A stretch of 64,000 nt of DNA, taken from assembly GCA_023052935.1 (NCBI GenBank), contig CM041297.1, positions 109,359,563 to 109,423,562 of the forward strand, given 5' to 3'. Made by a program: the position numbers and the translations under genes. The stretch is from Piezodorus guildinii (taxonomy: Eukaryota; Arthropoda; Insecta; Hemiptera; Pentatomidae). Positions within the stretch are counted from its first letter, which is position 1. Every line of letters begins with the position of its first letter. The notes beneath the pieces are model-generated. The model ran no database searches, was not told the DNA's origin, and saw nothing but the letters and a program-made list of their open reading frames with translations. Positions 1 through 10,864 of this stretch are shown here, in pieces.

Positions 1-514
1 CCTTAAACAGTAGTTTATTTTTGTAATGAAATTTTAATAATGTTTTTCTAGGATTGAGGCATCTTAACCTGAAAACAGTTTTTGAGAAACGTTATTAAAA
101 GTGCTGTTTTGACGAGATTATTTGTATTTTCAGAGTTTTTACCAACCATCAAACTTAAATATTTTTAATGACTATGATTTGAAATATGACAATTTAATCT
201 TATTTTTATACCTTTAATAGAACCAGAGATATTAAAATATAAAATGTGTATTTCGCGCACAAAGTTTCCGATTTTTTTATGGGAATCGTGGGAAGCGTTG
301 GCCCTTAATATTTTGTTGAGTCTAATAGGTTAATGTATAGTTTAACAAAAAAAAAATAAAAATTATCAAAATTGGTGAGACAAATTTGGGATCCTCTGTT
401 GTTGTAATAGTTCTTAGAACATAACAGATTATTTAATAAAACAACAAATGTTTCAATCGAAAGTCAATGTAATTTACTCTTTATCTGTTTTCATCTAATT
501 TTAGTTTATATATC
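1..514. other. AT-rich stretch, nothing recognised
   Basis: There is no open frame of note, no tRNA-like box and no recognisable transposon end. Short A and T runs dominate. Confidence 0.6.
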
Positions 515-757
515 TGTGGCGGTCGTGAAAAACTAGATAACTCGAATTATATCAAAAATGAGTTAACTTCACGTATCACTCCCTCAGACCTTCTCCTACG
601 TCGTGTTAAACTGGTTAAAGAAATTTCTTGGTGGAAGAAATTTTAGGTGGAAAGAAAGCTGTAATTAATAACTCTATTTTGGTATTACGTAAAACTTTAA
701 GTCGCTCACCTATGAAATGAAAGATTTTGACTTAACCACTTATTCACGACCGCCACA
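515..757. mobile_element. MITE with 15-bp perfect terminal inverted repeats
   Basis: The left end TGTGGCGGTCGTGAA (515-529) is exactly inverted at the right end (743-757), enclosing 243 bp with no coding capacity. The flanking octamers TATATATC and TATACATT agree at 6 of 8 positions, which could be a decayed 8-bp hAT-type target duplication. The size and structure fit a non-autonomous DNA transposon. The superfamily is inferred only from the weak 8-bp duplication. Confidence 0.75.
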
Positions 758-1560
758 TATACATTATAGTTAGATTTAAAATTCTTGAATTGAGTTTAAT
801 AATGAAGGTAAATGAAAGTGCGTGTTTAGTAAGCACCAGTTTTTTTTTTTGTTTTTTTTATCTCTTCAGGTTTTAACAGCACCCTCTCTATAAGGCACAT
901 ACCTCAAATTTGTTCTGAGAGTCACACAAATAAAACCAGAGCTAACAAATTAAATAAAGTGGGTTTTTATAGGATTCCAAATGTCTATGACAAAGCATAC
1001 ACGTAGCACCAGAGCCTTATTATTTCAAATTATATATTTTTATTTTCCAAATATGTCAAGTAAGCGAATACTTGAAATACTGTCACCTCCACTTCTGATA
1101 AGGGTAACCAATGAAGGCAAAATAAAATCAATACATCTAATGATTTTTTAACTTATTTTTCTATGACTAGTTTGATTTATAAAATAAAACTGCTTGAGCC
1201 TACGCTTGTAGGATGAACCCTGAAGGACAAGCCTGATAGAATCTGTAATTTCCCATCACCTTGTTACGCCAGAGCAAATAATTATTGCGGTAGTCAATGG
1301 ATGTTCTCTCCATGTCTACCTATCTGCCTCGAATAGGAAAACATAAAGGATGAGAAGGTTCAGGTTGCGGTTATAAACACATATTTATTACCAATAATAA
1401 CAATATTATTATTATTAACTAATTATTATATATATAATAAATAGTTTTTTTACTATTTTCTATTATTTTAGAAGGCCATTCGAGCTTTTTATCACCACAA
1501 CATATGTTAACCTGCATATCCATTTCACCGTCAACCATTTAATATTTGAAAAGAAAAAAA
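758..1560. other. AT-rich stretch, nothing recognised
   Basis: Non-coding and AT-rich. A somewhat GC-richer patch near 1190-1370 does not translate into anything I recognise on either strand. Confidence 0.5.
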
Positions 1561-1732
1561 TCTGGTGCGGGCAACACACGACTTTCACTTACCGCCGTTG
1601 TTGAAATAGATTAACGAATTTTCAAATTCAGTTAGAGATAAAAATGAGTTAACTCAATTAAGAATTAATTAAAATGAATTTCTATAGAAACATGTATTTT
1701 ATTAAAAAATCTATTATATTTTTTATCTAAAA
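1561..1732 (+). repeat. Repeat family C, left-end fragment
   Basis: It starts with TCTGGTGCGGGCAAC followed by ACTTTCACTTAC, the same end seen at 7749 and 16275 and, inverted, at 13921 and 48538. Only the first ~170 bp are present. The copy is cut at 1733 by the 3' terminus of a Helitron lying in the opposite orientation. Family C has no recognised coding sequence. Confidence 0.75.
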
Positions 1733-1795
1733 CTAGCTGTTGCCCGCGATTTCGTTTGCGTCGTTTTCTGCTATGGTCGTTTTTAAAAGAATATA

Positions 1796-3059
1796 TTGGG
1801 TTTGGAAATTGGTACAAAACTTAAAATTGATTAACAGCTTAAATGTATTTATTTAATATACAAAATAGTTAACCACCGTTAGCGATTACTCTTTCCCACC
1901 GGAAAAGAGGTCCATTATCCCTTTTTTTTTTTTTTTTCAAAAATCACTGTCCTCACTCCTGAAGAACAATAAAAGGTTCGTTTTGACGTCATCTTCTGAA
2001 GAGTAGGATTTCCCTTGTAGGAAATTTTCGAGGGAACAGAAAAGATGGAAATCTGAAGTAGCAATGTCAGAAAAGTACAGCGGGTAAAACCTCCCATCTG
2101 AAGGTTAATAACTTTTGACTGGTCCTTAAAGACACATGGAGCCCAGCGTTGTCTTGTTGGAATAGCACTCCTTTCCGACTCGCCAACTCCGGCCATTTCT
2201 CTTAAATTACTGCCATCAATCGATATAACTGGGCTCAGTAAAAGTCCGTATTTATAGTTTGGTTATGCGGAAGGAGCTCAAAATGTATGGGTCCCTTCCA
2301 ATCCCAATAAATACTCAGCATCACCTTTCTTGGATGCAAGCAGGCCTTTAGTGTTGCGAGCGGCGTCGTTTTTTTTTTTTTTTCCGGTTGGTGTTGATGT
2401 AGGGAATCCATTTTTCGTCTCACAACAACTCGTTTCAAAAATTGATCTTCCACATTTTTTTTTTTTTCACCAGCATATCACACCATAAAATCCTTTCAAT
2501 AAGATTCCTTTCACTGAGCTCATGGGGAACCCAAACGTCGTAACGACAGACGTACCCGGCCTTCTTTAGATGATCAAAAATGGTCGATTTGCTGGCTCTT
2601 AACTCTGCAGCTATATCACGAACAGTAATTCGTGGATTGTTTGTGATGACCGTCATTACATCCTCGATGTCAAGAGTTGAACTTCGGCCAGCACGGGGTT
2701 GGTCTTCCAAATTGAATCTCCTAATCTAAACCGCGAAAACCACTTCTGAACCGTGCTATCAGCAATTGAATCGCTGCCATACACGGCACTAATCTTTCTT
2801 GCAGTTTGGCAGGCTTTTTACCTTTTTTTAAAAAAGAACAGCGTAATATGCCGAAAATGAACCGAACCGCCACTCATGTTGGTTCGCAATGAACTACACT
2901 TCTGATTCTTAATAAAGACGAATTCAGTGTGTAAACACAGTTAATTCTATGAGGATTATGGGATATTAATAAACATTAGCCTCGTGATTCATTATTAGTA
3001 GAAAAAACAAAAGGTAAATTTTATTTTAAAAATCTCTACGAACTTTTCGGATGACCCAA
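1796..3059 (-). mobile_element. mariner element, full length but inactivated
   Basis: The left end TTGGGTTTGGAAAT and the right end (inverted TTGGGTCATCCGAAAAG) are flanked by TA on both sides (1794-1795 and 3060-3061), as expected for Tc1/mariner insertion. The 1264-bp size is normal for mariner. The TIRs match well only over the first six bases, so they have drifted. It lies inside a Helitron remnant in the same orientation. Confidence 0.88.
1865..2870 (-). pseudogene. mariner transposase, broken
   Basis: Reading the minus strand in shifting frames gives the mariner order. First come the helix-turn-helix pieces (VYGSDSIADSTVQKWFSRFR near 2790-2730, then PRAGRSSTLDIEDV and WVPHELSE at 2435-2710). 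The catalytic middle follows (PRKVMLSIYWDWKG at 2235-2453) and then a C-terminal RWERVIANGG near 1880. A functional enzyme is about 345 aa with a D,D34D triad. Here the frame breaks at three long T runs (about 1920-1937, 2368-2384, 2455-2468), so no complete protein is possible. It would have cut and pasted the element via TA targets. Confidence 0.85.
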
Positions 3060-3061
3060 TA

Positions 3062-3245
3062 TTTTAAAGTACTTCTGCGTAAAAAATATTTTTGGTTTTA
3101 TTTTCTTGTGGCTGAAGAACATACTGATTTTCTCCGCAACCCGATCTTGACGTAAATCGATTCCTACGTGTTTAAATGTTTGCCCATTTGATTTATTAGT
3201 TGATAGGGCAAAAGATAACGACTCGGAAAGAGTGAATCGAGGTTA
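3062..3245 (-). pseudogene. Helitron Rep/helicase C-terminal remnant
   Basis: The minus-strand reading contains LSFALSTNKSNGQTF, KHVGIDLR and then RVAEKISMFF. These match the last PIF1-like helicase motifs of Helitron proteins (AMTINKSQGQT, VGIDL, ALSRV-type). A short deletion joins VGIDLRQD directly to RVAEK, losing the usual HGQLYVALS. The fragment has about 60 codons and is cut downstream by the mariner. The intact protein would drive rolling-circle transposition; this piece is dead. Confidence 0.75.
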
Positions 3246-3347
3246 GTTAAAATAGCTAAATATTTGTAATCATATCTAATTGCCGCCACTACAAAAACAA
3301 ACGCCTGGTTATTACGTCGAGATTTGGATTATTATAGAGAGACCTAT

Positions 3348-3658
3348 AAAAAAAACCTGTACCTCTATTACCCATGAAGGGTATTGTGTTCAGTACTTGG
3401 AGAGATTTGTACTGTTTCTAGGTCAACGGCCATGCATGGAGGTATCACGATATGAGGCTTAAATCACGCACGGCCGTCTGGTTTTCCCTCCAATTTCGGG
3501 TACCCATTTTGTAGAGGCTGGGTATGCCCCAGGAGGGTCTCCAGACCCCAAGGTATGGCTTAAAATCCTCTTAATAAATAATTCTGCCTCAGCTAGGGTT
3601 CAACCTCGGACCCGGATAACAGCAGCCTAATGCCCTACACATTAGAGCCGCAGCTCCC
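3348..3658 (-). mobile_element. SINE-B copy, tRNA-derived
   Basis: The body is shared with copies at 11658, 12885, 43023 and 49824, including the AAACCTGGCGGCCGAGCG-type block and the CCTCCTGGGGCAT block. In the element's own direction it starts with GGAGCTGCGGCTCTAATG and ends in an oligo-T run, which appears as oligo-A at 3348-3355 on plus. The box B region has drifted to GGTCCGAGGTTGAACCC. No clear target duplication was found. Confidence 0.75.
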
Positions 3659-3819
3659 TAAGAGTGGCCCATGGCGTTAGTTAAGTTTTTTTATTTTTGT
3701 CTTTTACAAATGTTCATTTTTAAACATATTAATCGAAAAGTGTTTATATAAGCATTTTTCCATTTCATATTTTTTAAAATTATCAATCTATCTGTATATA
3801 TACTTAGGCTCTACAGCCC

Positions 3820-4431
3820 CTATAGGACTTTGACCTCTGATATTATCCTCTTCCAATCGTCTCTGTCAGCTGCATGTCTCCTCCATCTCCTCACTCCAAC
3901 CCCGCGCTGGTCCGCCTCCACCTCTTCAAGCCATCTCAAGCGTGGTCTACCTTGCATTCCCCTTCCTTCTGGCAATGGGTATAGGAGTCTTTTTTGTAGG
4001 CGATACTCTGGGATTCTTTTTACGTGGCAAATCCACCGTACTCTTGCGATCTTAATGAATATCACTATGTCTGGTTCGCCTTACATATCCATTAGTTCCT
4101 GATTTTTCCTGAATCACGATTGTCCTAATTCGCTAATTGGACCATAAGATAACGATTTTATCCTAAGTACCTTTCTCTCCCATACCCTAATGATTTTTTC
4201 ATGTTGTTGGGTTGAGACCCATGTTTTGCTGCCATACGTCACCACAGACCTGACTATTGTCCGGTATACTATTAATTTTGCTTTATTTGAGAGATTTCTA
4301 AATTGGAATAATTTCCAAAGTGCACCCAAACATCTTATGCCAGCTGCCAGTCTTTTAATTCTCGGTTTACTGATCTCAAAACACTTATTATTTTTTCTAA
4401 TCCGACGCAGATTTTTCAAAGTAATTAACAA
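3820..4431 (-). pseudogene. Non-LTR retrotransposon, RT C-terminal remnant
   Basis: Two minus-strand frames join into the C-terminal part of an insect endonuclease-reverse transcriptase. The first (4431-4114) reads IKRLAAGIRCLGALWKLF, then KAKLIVYRTIVRSVVTYGSK. The second (4065-3820) reads RVRWICHVKRIPEYR, then GRPRLRWLEEVEADQR and DRDDWKRIISEVK. The latter is the tail commonly seen after the RT of such elements. A frameshift near 4090-4110 and missing upstream parts make it a dead 5'-truncated copy. The clade is not certain. Confidence 0.8.
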
Positions 4432-4453
4432 TAATGTTGCTGTTTTCTATTAA

Positions 4454-5530
4454 CGATTACAATGATGTACGTGGGATGTAACAACCTACCAACGGGGATC
4501 AGTTATATGGGCAACTTAAATTGAAATTCCCACGTAGACTGAACTTTCGGGCTAACCACGCGAAAATTTTGCACAATGAAATGTATAATTTGAATTATTA
4601 ATAACTTTATTGTATATATCATATTATTATTGTATAAATAATTATATAATATTTTCAGATATTCCTATGTAGTGTCTTAAATTACCTTAAATAGCTGTTC
4701 AAATATGTTAAAAGAGCTGGGAGATTTTAACATTTCTCCCTCCTATAAATTGTTGGTTCTAACAGTTCATTCGTCATTTAACATCATTTTATACTCTATT
4801 ATTATGGCAAATAAGAAGACGTATCCTACGAGTAACTGACTTATTCTAACCAGAGTGACAAAATTGACATTCATGCCATTGCACCGCAAAGATACGTTAA
4901 AATTCGTCTAGGCTGGATTTGAACCAGTGCTTCTTGAGCTGATGTTATATTTTAACTTTTATTTGCTACTGAGGTGAAGTTAGATCGAGCTAATGTCTGA
5001 CATTATCTAAGAATATGTATTGGAAAATCAAGCTTTGATCTTAGTTAAGAGTTAATTAACCATCCAGTGTGGAGACAGGAAGAGCTATTCGTGTAGATTT
5101 TACTAGCTTGCTGCTTTAATGTGGTGAATCCTTACAATTCAATCATGTGTTTTTTAAACTTTACAAAGGAAAATTTCTCGACATGCTATCCTGAGAGACC
5201 TGCCTACGTGTCTCCATCATCCTACTGCAGTAGCTTTTATATACATGACATAAAGTCATATGTAATCGGAACTAAATTCAAAATCCTTACTCGCCAAATT
5301 GCTTTTACTGATCCATGATGCCAAGGATTCCTTTTGTGCCAGTACCCACGTATCACTGTAATTATAAATAAATACTCTAGTCTTGTCCAGAAGGCGCTAA
5401 CAAAAAATAAAATAAAATAAATTTAAAACGACGCCAATTTCCTGGAGCTATCATGACCTTCACGTCAGCAGTCACATTATTAGCAATGATGATACTCCCA
5501 AGACCTCTAGTAAGGCAAGAGGACATCGAG
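4454..5530. other. AT-rich stretch, nothing recognised
   Basis: About 1.1 kb with no element ends, RNA gene or plausible coding frame. A 65-codon open frame at 5121-5318 has no recognisable similarity. Confidence 0.5.
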
Positions 5531-7302
5531 TTTTTGGTTTATTATTTTCAATAATGAACTTTTGTTATCGACCAAAAAAAATTACCCCCCTTCACCTCAA
5601 AATTTGAGGGCTTACGTTCAAAGATACACGGGGCCCGAATAACGAAAAAAAAAATTCGTATGTCCGTGGTATTTCTCCGAAACTACGAGACCAATTTTTT
5701 TTAAAATTCGCAACAAAAATACTTGAACATGCAAGGGTGATATTAACACCCAGTCGTTGATATTAGCTGATTATTTTTAAAATGGAGGCGGATTAAAAGT
5801 TATTTAATTCAATAACTCAGTTATTTTTAAAGATAGAGAACAAAATTGTTGTGTTTTTTAACTAGACACAGCGAATAATTATAAAAAAAAAGAGAGAAGC
5901 GAAAAGAAAAAAAAATTAAAATCTTGCCTATATAGACGCTTGTAACTGTTATTTTCGAAGATGGAGAAACTAAAAACCGCGAATAATTATAAAAATGAAA
6001 AGAAAAACATTGAAATTTTACACATAAATACGCCCGTAACTCAGTTATTTTTTGAAGATAGAGAAAAATATGTATAGAGTTTAAAAACAGAAAAGCGCCT
6101 CTTCAAAAAGAAAAAAAAATCACTGAAATTGGCCCAGAACTTATTCAATTACTATCAATTTATTGCTTTTCATATTAGTTAATTGTCTATTAACAGCTAT
6201 GTAAACGGTTCTTTGGAAATAGCAAACAATTGTGCAATAATATGCAGCGTTTTTTGGGTTTTTTATTTTAAATAATGAATTTTTGTAATCGACCAAAAAA
6301 TAAAAAAAATAACCCCTCCTCAAAATTTGAGAACTTACGTTTCAAGATGCCTAGAATACCAATAACGAATAAAAAAAAATCCGTTTTGTCTGCCTTCCGC
6401 TGCCATTTCTCCGAAACACTGACCAATTTTTTTGAAATTCGACACAAAAATACTAGTCCATTCAATGATGATCCTAACACCTAGACGTTGATATCAGCTG
6501 TTTAGTTTTAAAATGGCGGCCAATTAAATGTGATTTTCTTCAATAACTCAGTTATTTTTTAATATAAAAAAAAATGTATTAGTTTTTTTTAACCAAAAAA
6601 ACGCGAATAATTTTATATTCATTTAGTTTTATAGTAATTTTGTAATCGACCAGAAAGAAAATAATAACCCCTTCTCAAAATTTGAGAGCCTACGTTTCAA
6701 GATGCCTAGAATACGAATAACGAATAAAAAAAAAATCCGTTTGTCCGCCGTCCGCGGCATTTTTCCGAAACTACTGGACCAATTTTTTTGAAATTCGCCA
6801 CAAAAATACTAGTCTATTCAATGATGATTCTAACACCTAGGTTGATATTAGCTGGTTAGTTTTAAAATGGCGGCCGATTAAATGTGATTTTCTTCAATAA
6901 CTCAGTTATTTTTGAATATAGAAAAAAAAGTATTAGTTTTTTTAACCAAAAACCGCGAATAATTTATAAAAGTGAAAAAATAAAAGAAAAAAAATTGAAA
7001 TTTTACACATAAATACGCTTATAACCAAATTATTTTTGACGAGAAAAGTATGTATAGAGTTTTAGAATCAGTAAAGCGCGATAAAGAAAAAAAAAGGAAA
7101 AAATGAAAACAAATTGAAATCTCGCTTATATATATACGCTTGTAACTACGTTATTTTCGAAGATAGATATGCTACTTTGAATAAGTGCTTTTCATATTAG
7201 TTAATTGCCTATCAAAAGCCTTATAAACAGTTATACCCTAATATTGTTATTTGGAAATAATAAACCATTGTGTAATAATTTGCAGAGTTTTTTAATTTTG
7301 AA
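5531..7302 (+). repeat. Repeat family D, three units in tandem
   Basis: Three head-to-tail units start near 5531, 6263 and 6630. Each contains CTCAAAATTTGAG, a TTACGTTTCAAGATG-like block, CCGAATAACGAAT, a TTTCTCCGAAAC block and AATAACTCAGTTATTTTT. Units one and three also share the 3' segment ending in AATAAACCATTGTG-like sequence near 6230 and 7270. The middle unit is truncated to about 370 bp. Other copies are at 41390-42410, 50805-52330 and 52575-53770. No coding frame is conserved and the family is not identified. Confidence 0.75.
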
Positions 7303-7748
7303 AGATCCATACATATCACATTAATAAATATAAATTTATTTGTATGAACTTTATCTATGAAGTAAACCAAACGCCTCTGCAAACCATCAACGGCACGGAA
7401 CATTGACGTAACCAAACATACAATCCAAATTACCCCAGAACAGATTGACAGTTAATTGGTCAATTTGAGAGGAAACTAATAGAACTCCATGATAACAATA
7501 ATAAAAACCTCGGCTTGTTATGTTCGCATTGCCTGCAGGAAGGCGCCTTGATAATGCACAATCATTCCAAAACCGACAGCAAGTTGTGATATGGGTGATT
7601 CATTCATTTTTGTTCAGACATGGGTTGTAAAATATAGTTTTAGGAAGATACTATAATTTCATAAATTATGTTATAAAATATATATTTTTTAAAACTTCCA
7701 CAAAAGGATGGATAAGTGAGAAAATTTCATGAATTCTATGAATAAAAA
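7303..7748. other. Unassigned stretch
   Basis: Between repeat D and repeat C. No open frame, RNA box or element end is recognised. Confidence 0.5.
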
Positions 7749-8604
7749 TCTGGTGCGCGCAACACACGTCTTTCACTTACATCTGTTATTAATATAAATT
7801 TAAGAATTTTTAAACAAATTTAGAAACGAAAATAAATTGTTGAAGAATTTGTTTGAATTTTACATTTGATTTTTATAGAAATATGTGTTTTATTAAATAA
7901 TATGTTATAATATTATCTACGAAATTTAGTAAGTTTTTTCGGCTTTTCACCACTCACGTGTTAGAACAACTTGGAGCCCCCGGAGATGACGGCTCTATCC
8001 AGTGGCCAAGTGGTGAAATAATTGCATTAGAAATATGTATTCAGTTTTCTCCTTTATTTGGATATCGAATTCGTTCAACTTATATATTTACCTGTTTTTT
8101 TCATTAATAGGTGATATGGTTATTTTTATAGAATATACAAAATTAAAGGTACTTTAGAGGAAGAAAATTTAAAATTCCTACATTTAAGCCCCATCCGACT
8201 ATTTTAATCAGAATGAAACCTACATGATATTAAAGCCCATTATATTTTACATCGATATAGCGAGTTTAATCAAAATCGTTCGAGCCATTTTTGAGAAAAT
8301 CGTAAAAAGGTGCTAAATGTAAAGGATAAAGTAGAACTTCCCGTCAGCCAATTTTAGTGAAAAAGTTGCTGTGACATCTCGAGCGTACAGTAGTTGTAAA
8401 TATGAAATTCCAGTTCCGTACGACTTATCGTTTTTACGCTAGAGTTCTCACACACACACACACAGACCTTTTTGCGGGACTTGTTTATTTGGACTTAGGG
8501 GACCCTAAAACGTGTATTTCCGTTGAAAACTGGAATTCGAAAATTTTCACGATCGCAATACTTTCCCTTACTATATGTTCCATATATAGGTAAGTGAAAG
8601 TAAA
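7749..8604 (+). repeat. Repeat family C, near-complete copy
   Basis: It begins with TCTGGTGCGCGCAAC then TCTTTCACTTAC and ends with GGTAAGTGAAAGT, so 12 bp close to the left end are inverted at the right end. Internal landmarks shared with other copies are ATTTAAGCCC, ATCGATATAGCGAG, a short CA run (about 8448-8464) and CCTAAAACGTGTATTTCC. It is about 856 bp with no conserved open frame. It is probably a non-autonomous element of unknown type. Confidence 0.75.
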
Positions 8605-8649
8605 ATTGAGTATTAATTGAAAAAAGAACAAACTCAAAAAATTAGAGTT

Positions 8650-8695
8650 ATTTTATAGTGTGCCAACGTTTCGGTCTATGTTATAGACCATCGGC
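8650..8695 (-). other. Stem-loop with hammerhead-like core (degenerate)
   Basis: On the minus strand a 7-bp stem GGTCTAT/ATAGACC with loop AAC is preceded by CTGCCGAT and followed by GAAACGTTGGC. An outer TGCC/GGCA pairing is also possible. The arrangement resembles a hammerhead ribozyme core (CUGAUGA, stem II, GAAA), but the first box departs from consensus. The same GAAACGT-type motif occurs at 14439 and 20564. Function is uncertain. Confidence 0.35.
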
Positions 8696-8724
8696 AGTGT
8701 TGATTGGAGCAGCGTTCTTCAGAT

Positions 8725-9221
8725 GTATAACACAAAAAGAAACGTCGGGACGTAATAAAATAAGTCTGATTATAAGAGCGAGTTTTTCTGGCATTACTGC
8801 ATCTATTTAACCAATGTCAACAATTCGAATAACGAATAATAACGAAGTACACTTATTCTTTTTGAAAAAACTCAAATGGTACATGAAATATTTTAAAAAT
8901 AAAGGCACTAAATATTTCTTTTAAATTTATTTACATGTTACTATTTTAAAGGAATGGTACAATTTAACTCAAAATGATGTGCCTGATGATCACATACCCA
9001 TGTGCATTATGATAATTTTTAAGTTTCAACTAAGTAAAGTAAGTTATACTTATTATGTTACGATCTGATTTAGTCCATTAAGAAGTATTTATATCAGCAT
9101 CGTGGTGCGTTTATTAAGTTATATAACAGAGCAGCTAACGAAGAGAAACAATAAATTGCTTTTTACTCTCAATTTACCTAAACAAAATTGCATATTACTC
9201 TTAATTTTCCTAAGCAAAATG
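8725..9221. other. Unassigned stretch
   Basis: AT-rich. A 78-codon open frame at 9102-9338 runs into the SINE and is not a plausible gene. Confidence 0.5.
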
Positions 9222-9468
9222 ATCACGGATTCAAACTCGCTGGTGGTTCTAGGATTTTTTAATGGGAGTAAAAAATCCTTAGTTATGCCGTCCTTCGGAG
9301 GGGACGTTAAAAGGTGTTCCCGAGCCTGTGCGATGTAAGGTACCCGTTAAAGATCCCTATCCTAATAAAACCTGGATAGACAAAATTTAGGACTCCCACT
9401 GTGGCATCGTCCGATTAGCCATAGTAGCATAAAGTGACGTTAAATAAATATACAAATAAACAAAGCTA
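9222..9468 (+). mobile_element. SINE-A copy, 5' truncated
   Basis: It starts at the box B region (TCACGGATTCAAACTC), so the box A part is missing. The family-specific body follows (GGATTTTTTAATGGGAGT, GTCCTTCGGAGGGGACG, TTAAAGATCCCTATCC, CATAAAGTGACGTTAAA) and then an AC-rich tail. 5' truncation is typical of target-primed insertion. Confidence 0.85.
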
Positions 9469-9518
9469 AACAAAATTCAAGTACATCGTAAATTTTAAAA
9501 TAAAATCGGAAAATTATT

Positions 9519-9598
9519 GGTGGAATAATCAGGAGTCAGTCTTTTTCTAAACATTTTTAATTTAATTTAGAAAAATACTGACTCCTGATTATTTCACC
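9519..9598. repeat. 33-bp inverted repeat (hairpin)
   Basis: The arms at 9519-9551 and 9566-9598 are inverted copies with a few mismatches (core AATCAGGAGTCAGT versus ACTGACTCCTGATT), separated by a 14-nt AT loop. No protein or RNA family is recognised. It could be a foldback remnant or a template-switch product. Confidence 0.75.
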
Positions 9599-10771
9599 TA
9601 TAATAGTTTCTACAGTCGAATATACATCCTCAATATAAAATCGGATAATCTTTATAATCTGGACAGACCTGTTTTACGAATCGATTATTTATTAGAATTA
9701 TTCAGTTTTACATAAAAATGAATAGATATAATCATGTGAAATGATGGAATAGATAAACCAAGGAAGATCTCAGTCTGGAAGTGTTCGGGAAAAACTCGAC
9801 ACTTCTTATCTCTTGCAAGAGAGCAATCTTGGAGTCTTAACAGTTGTGGGTATCGTGCTATTTGCAAGAAATCACAGGTCATTTAAGAAACCTTTTCTAT
9901 GATTCTACAAGGTGTTAAAATGACAGATGAAATTATTGCTCCTTTTTACTTCAACTATAAGCCATATTAGTTTCGGTTATAATACTTCTTATACTGATAA
10001 GAGTAAACTACGTTTTGAGATATTAAACAAGAATTAGTTAGCTTTAAAACCTTCACCGACAAAGAAGTGCAGGCTTAGTAGGCTGCAGAGAAAGACAATA
10101 CAAACCCACGCTGACATACCTTCGACTTGGCCCAGGAGATGGAGAAGTTAGCGGCATGGATGGTCATCACTGACTAGTCAAGATCTGACATCACTTACCC
10201 CACCACCTCGCCTCTTCCTCTGGGAGGGAACTGGCGATTCACCAGCTCAATGGGGATCGGGATAATGATAGGCTACCTTCCGGAGTAGTATTTTCATAAT
10301 TAATACCTGTCTGAGATATCTATGGATACTTTGTTTTTTAATGACATGTGATTCATTCATCACTAAGGATTAGAAGGCCTTCCTTAATAACTGATTCAAG
10401 AAGCTGAGGGTATTAAGTCAATGACATGATTATTTGGAATGGGAGGTAAGGTAAAAACTTATATCCTATAAACAGCCAATGTAAAATGTGTTGCGTTTGC
10501 CTCCAATGTATTTGGTTCCTTCTTTACCTTTCCAAAGGATGAAAAATCTAAGCCGATGATGCATTGCACAGCTGGACGATTGACATTCACAAATCGTAAA
10601 ATTTACAAATAAATATTTTAAAATCAAGTAATATTGAAAGAGAATTGAGCTTAGTGGGTTTGAAATTGTAGATTTTTATTTTTTATTTGTATCTGCAGTT
10701 GAAAGACTCTAGGTACAGTGAATTTCTTGGGGTCTACCTTGACTCTATAAAGTAGGTAACTTTGTGTGACG
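9599..10771. other. Unassigned stretch
   Basis: About 1.2 kb. A GC-richer patch near 10070-10290 does not translate into anything I recognise on either strand. No transposon ends are seen. Confidence 0.5.
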
Positions 10772-10811
10772 AAGGTAGATGCAGACCATACTCTTAGTCT
10801 GCATCTACCTT
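10772..10811. repeat. 15-bp perfect hairpin
   Basis: AAGGTAGATGCAGAC (10772-10786) is exactly inverted at 10797-10811 with a 10-nt loop. It is isolated, with no T run after it and no neighbouring gene that would suggest a terminator role. Confidence 0.7.
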
Positions 10812-10864
10812 TATCATCTGTATGTATATATAAACAAAAAATAAATGACAGGCTCTCATAATTT

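Larger units (their letters stand above)
1733..3250 (-). mobile_element. Helitron 3' portion, split by a mariner
   Basis: On the minus strand the sequence ends in CGCGGGCAACAGCTAG followed by T. That is the CTRR-type 3' terminus expected for Helitrons, which insert between A and T (here A1732/C1733 on plus). Upstream, at 3062-3245, a decayed helicase C-terminus is readable. The mariner at 1796-3059 separates helicase and terminus. The 5' part is not visible beyond about 3250, where a SINE follows at 3348. Confidence 0.7.

Noticed and set aside
3830..4453. Plus-strand frames at 3830-4102 and 4190-4453 as proteins
   Set aside because: They are antisense to the RT remnant, which has clear family motifs on the minus strand.
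5531..7302. CRISPR-like or satellite array
   Set aside because: There are only three long, unequal, diverged units without short regular spacers; this is an insect repeat block.
10772..10811. Transcription terminator or microRNA precursor
   Set aside because: The 15-bp hairpin has no U run, is shorter than a typical precursor, and has no neighbouring gene.
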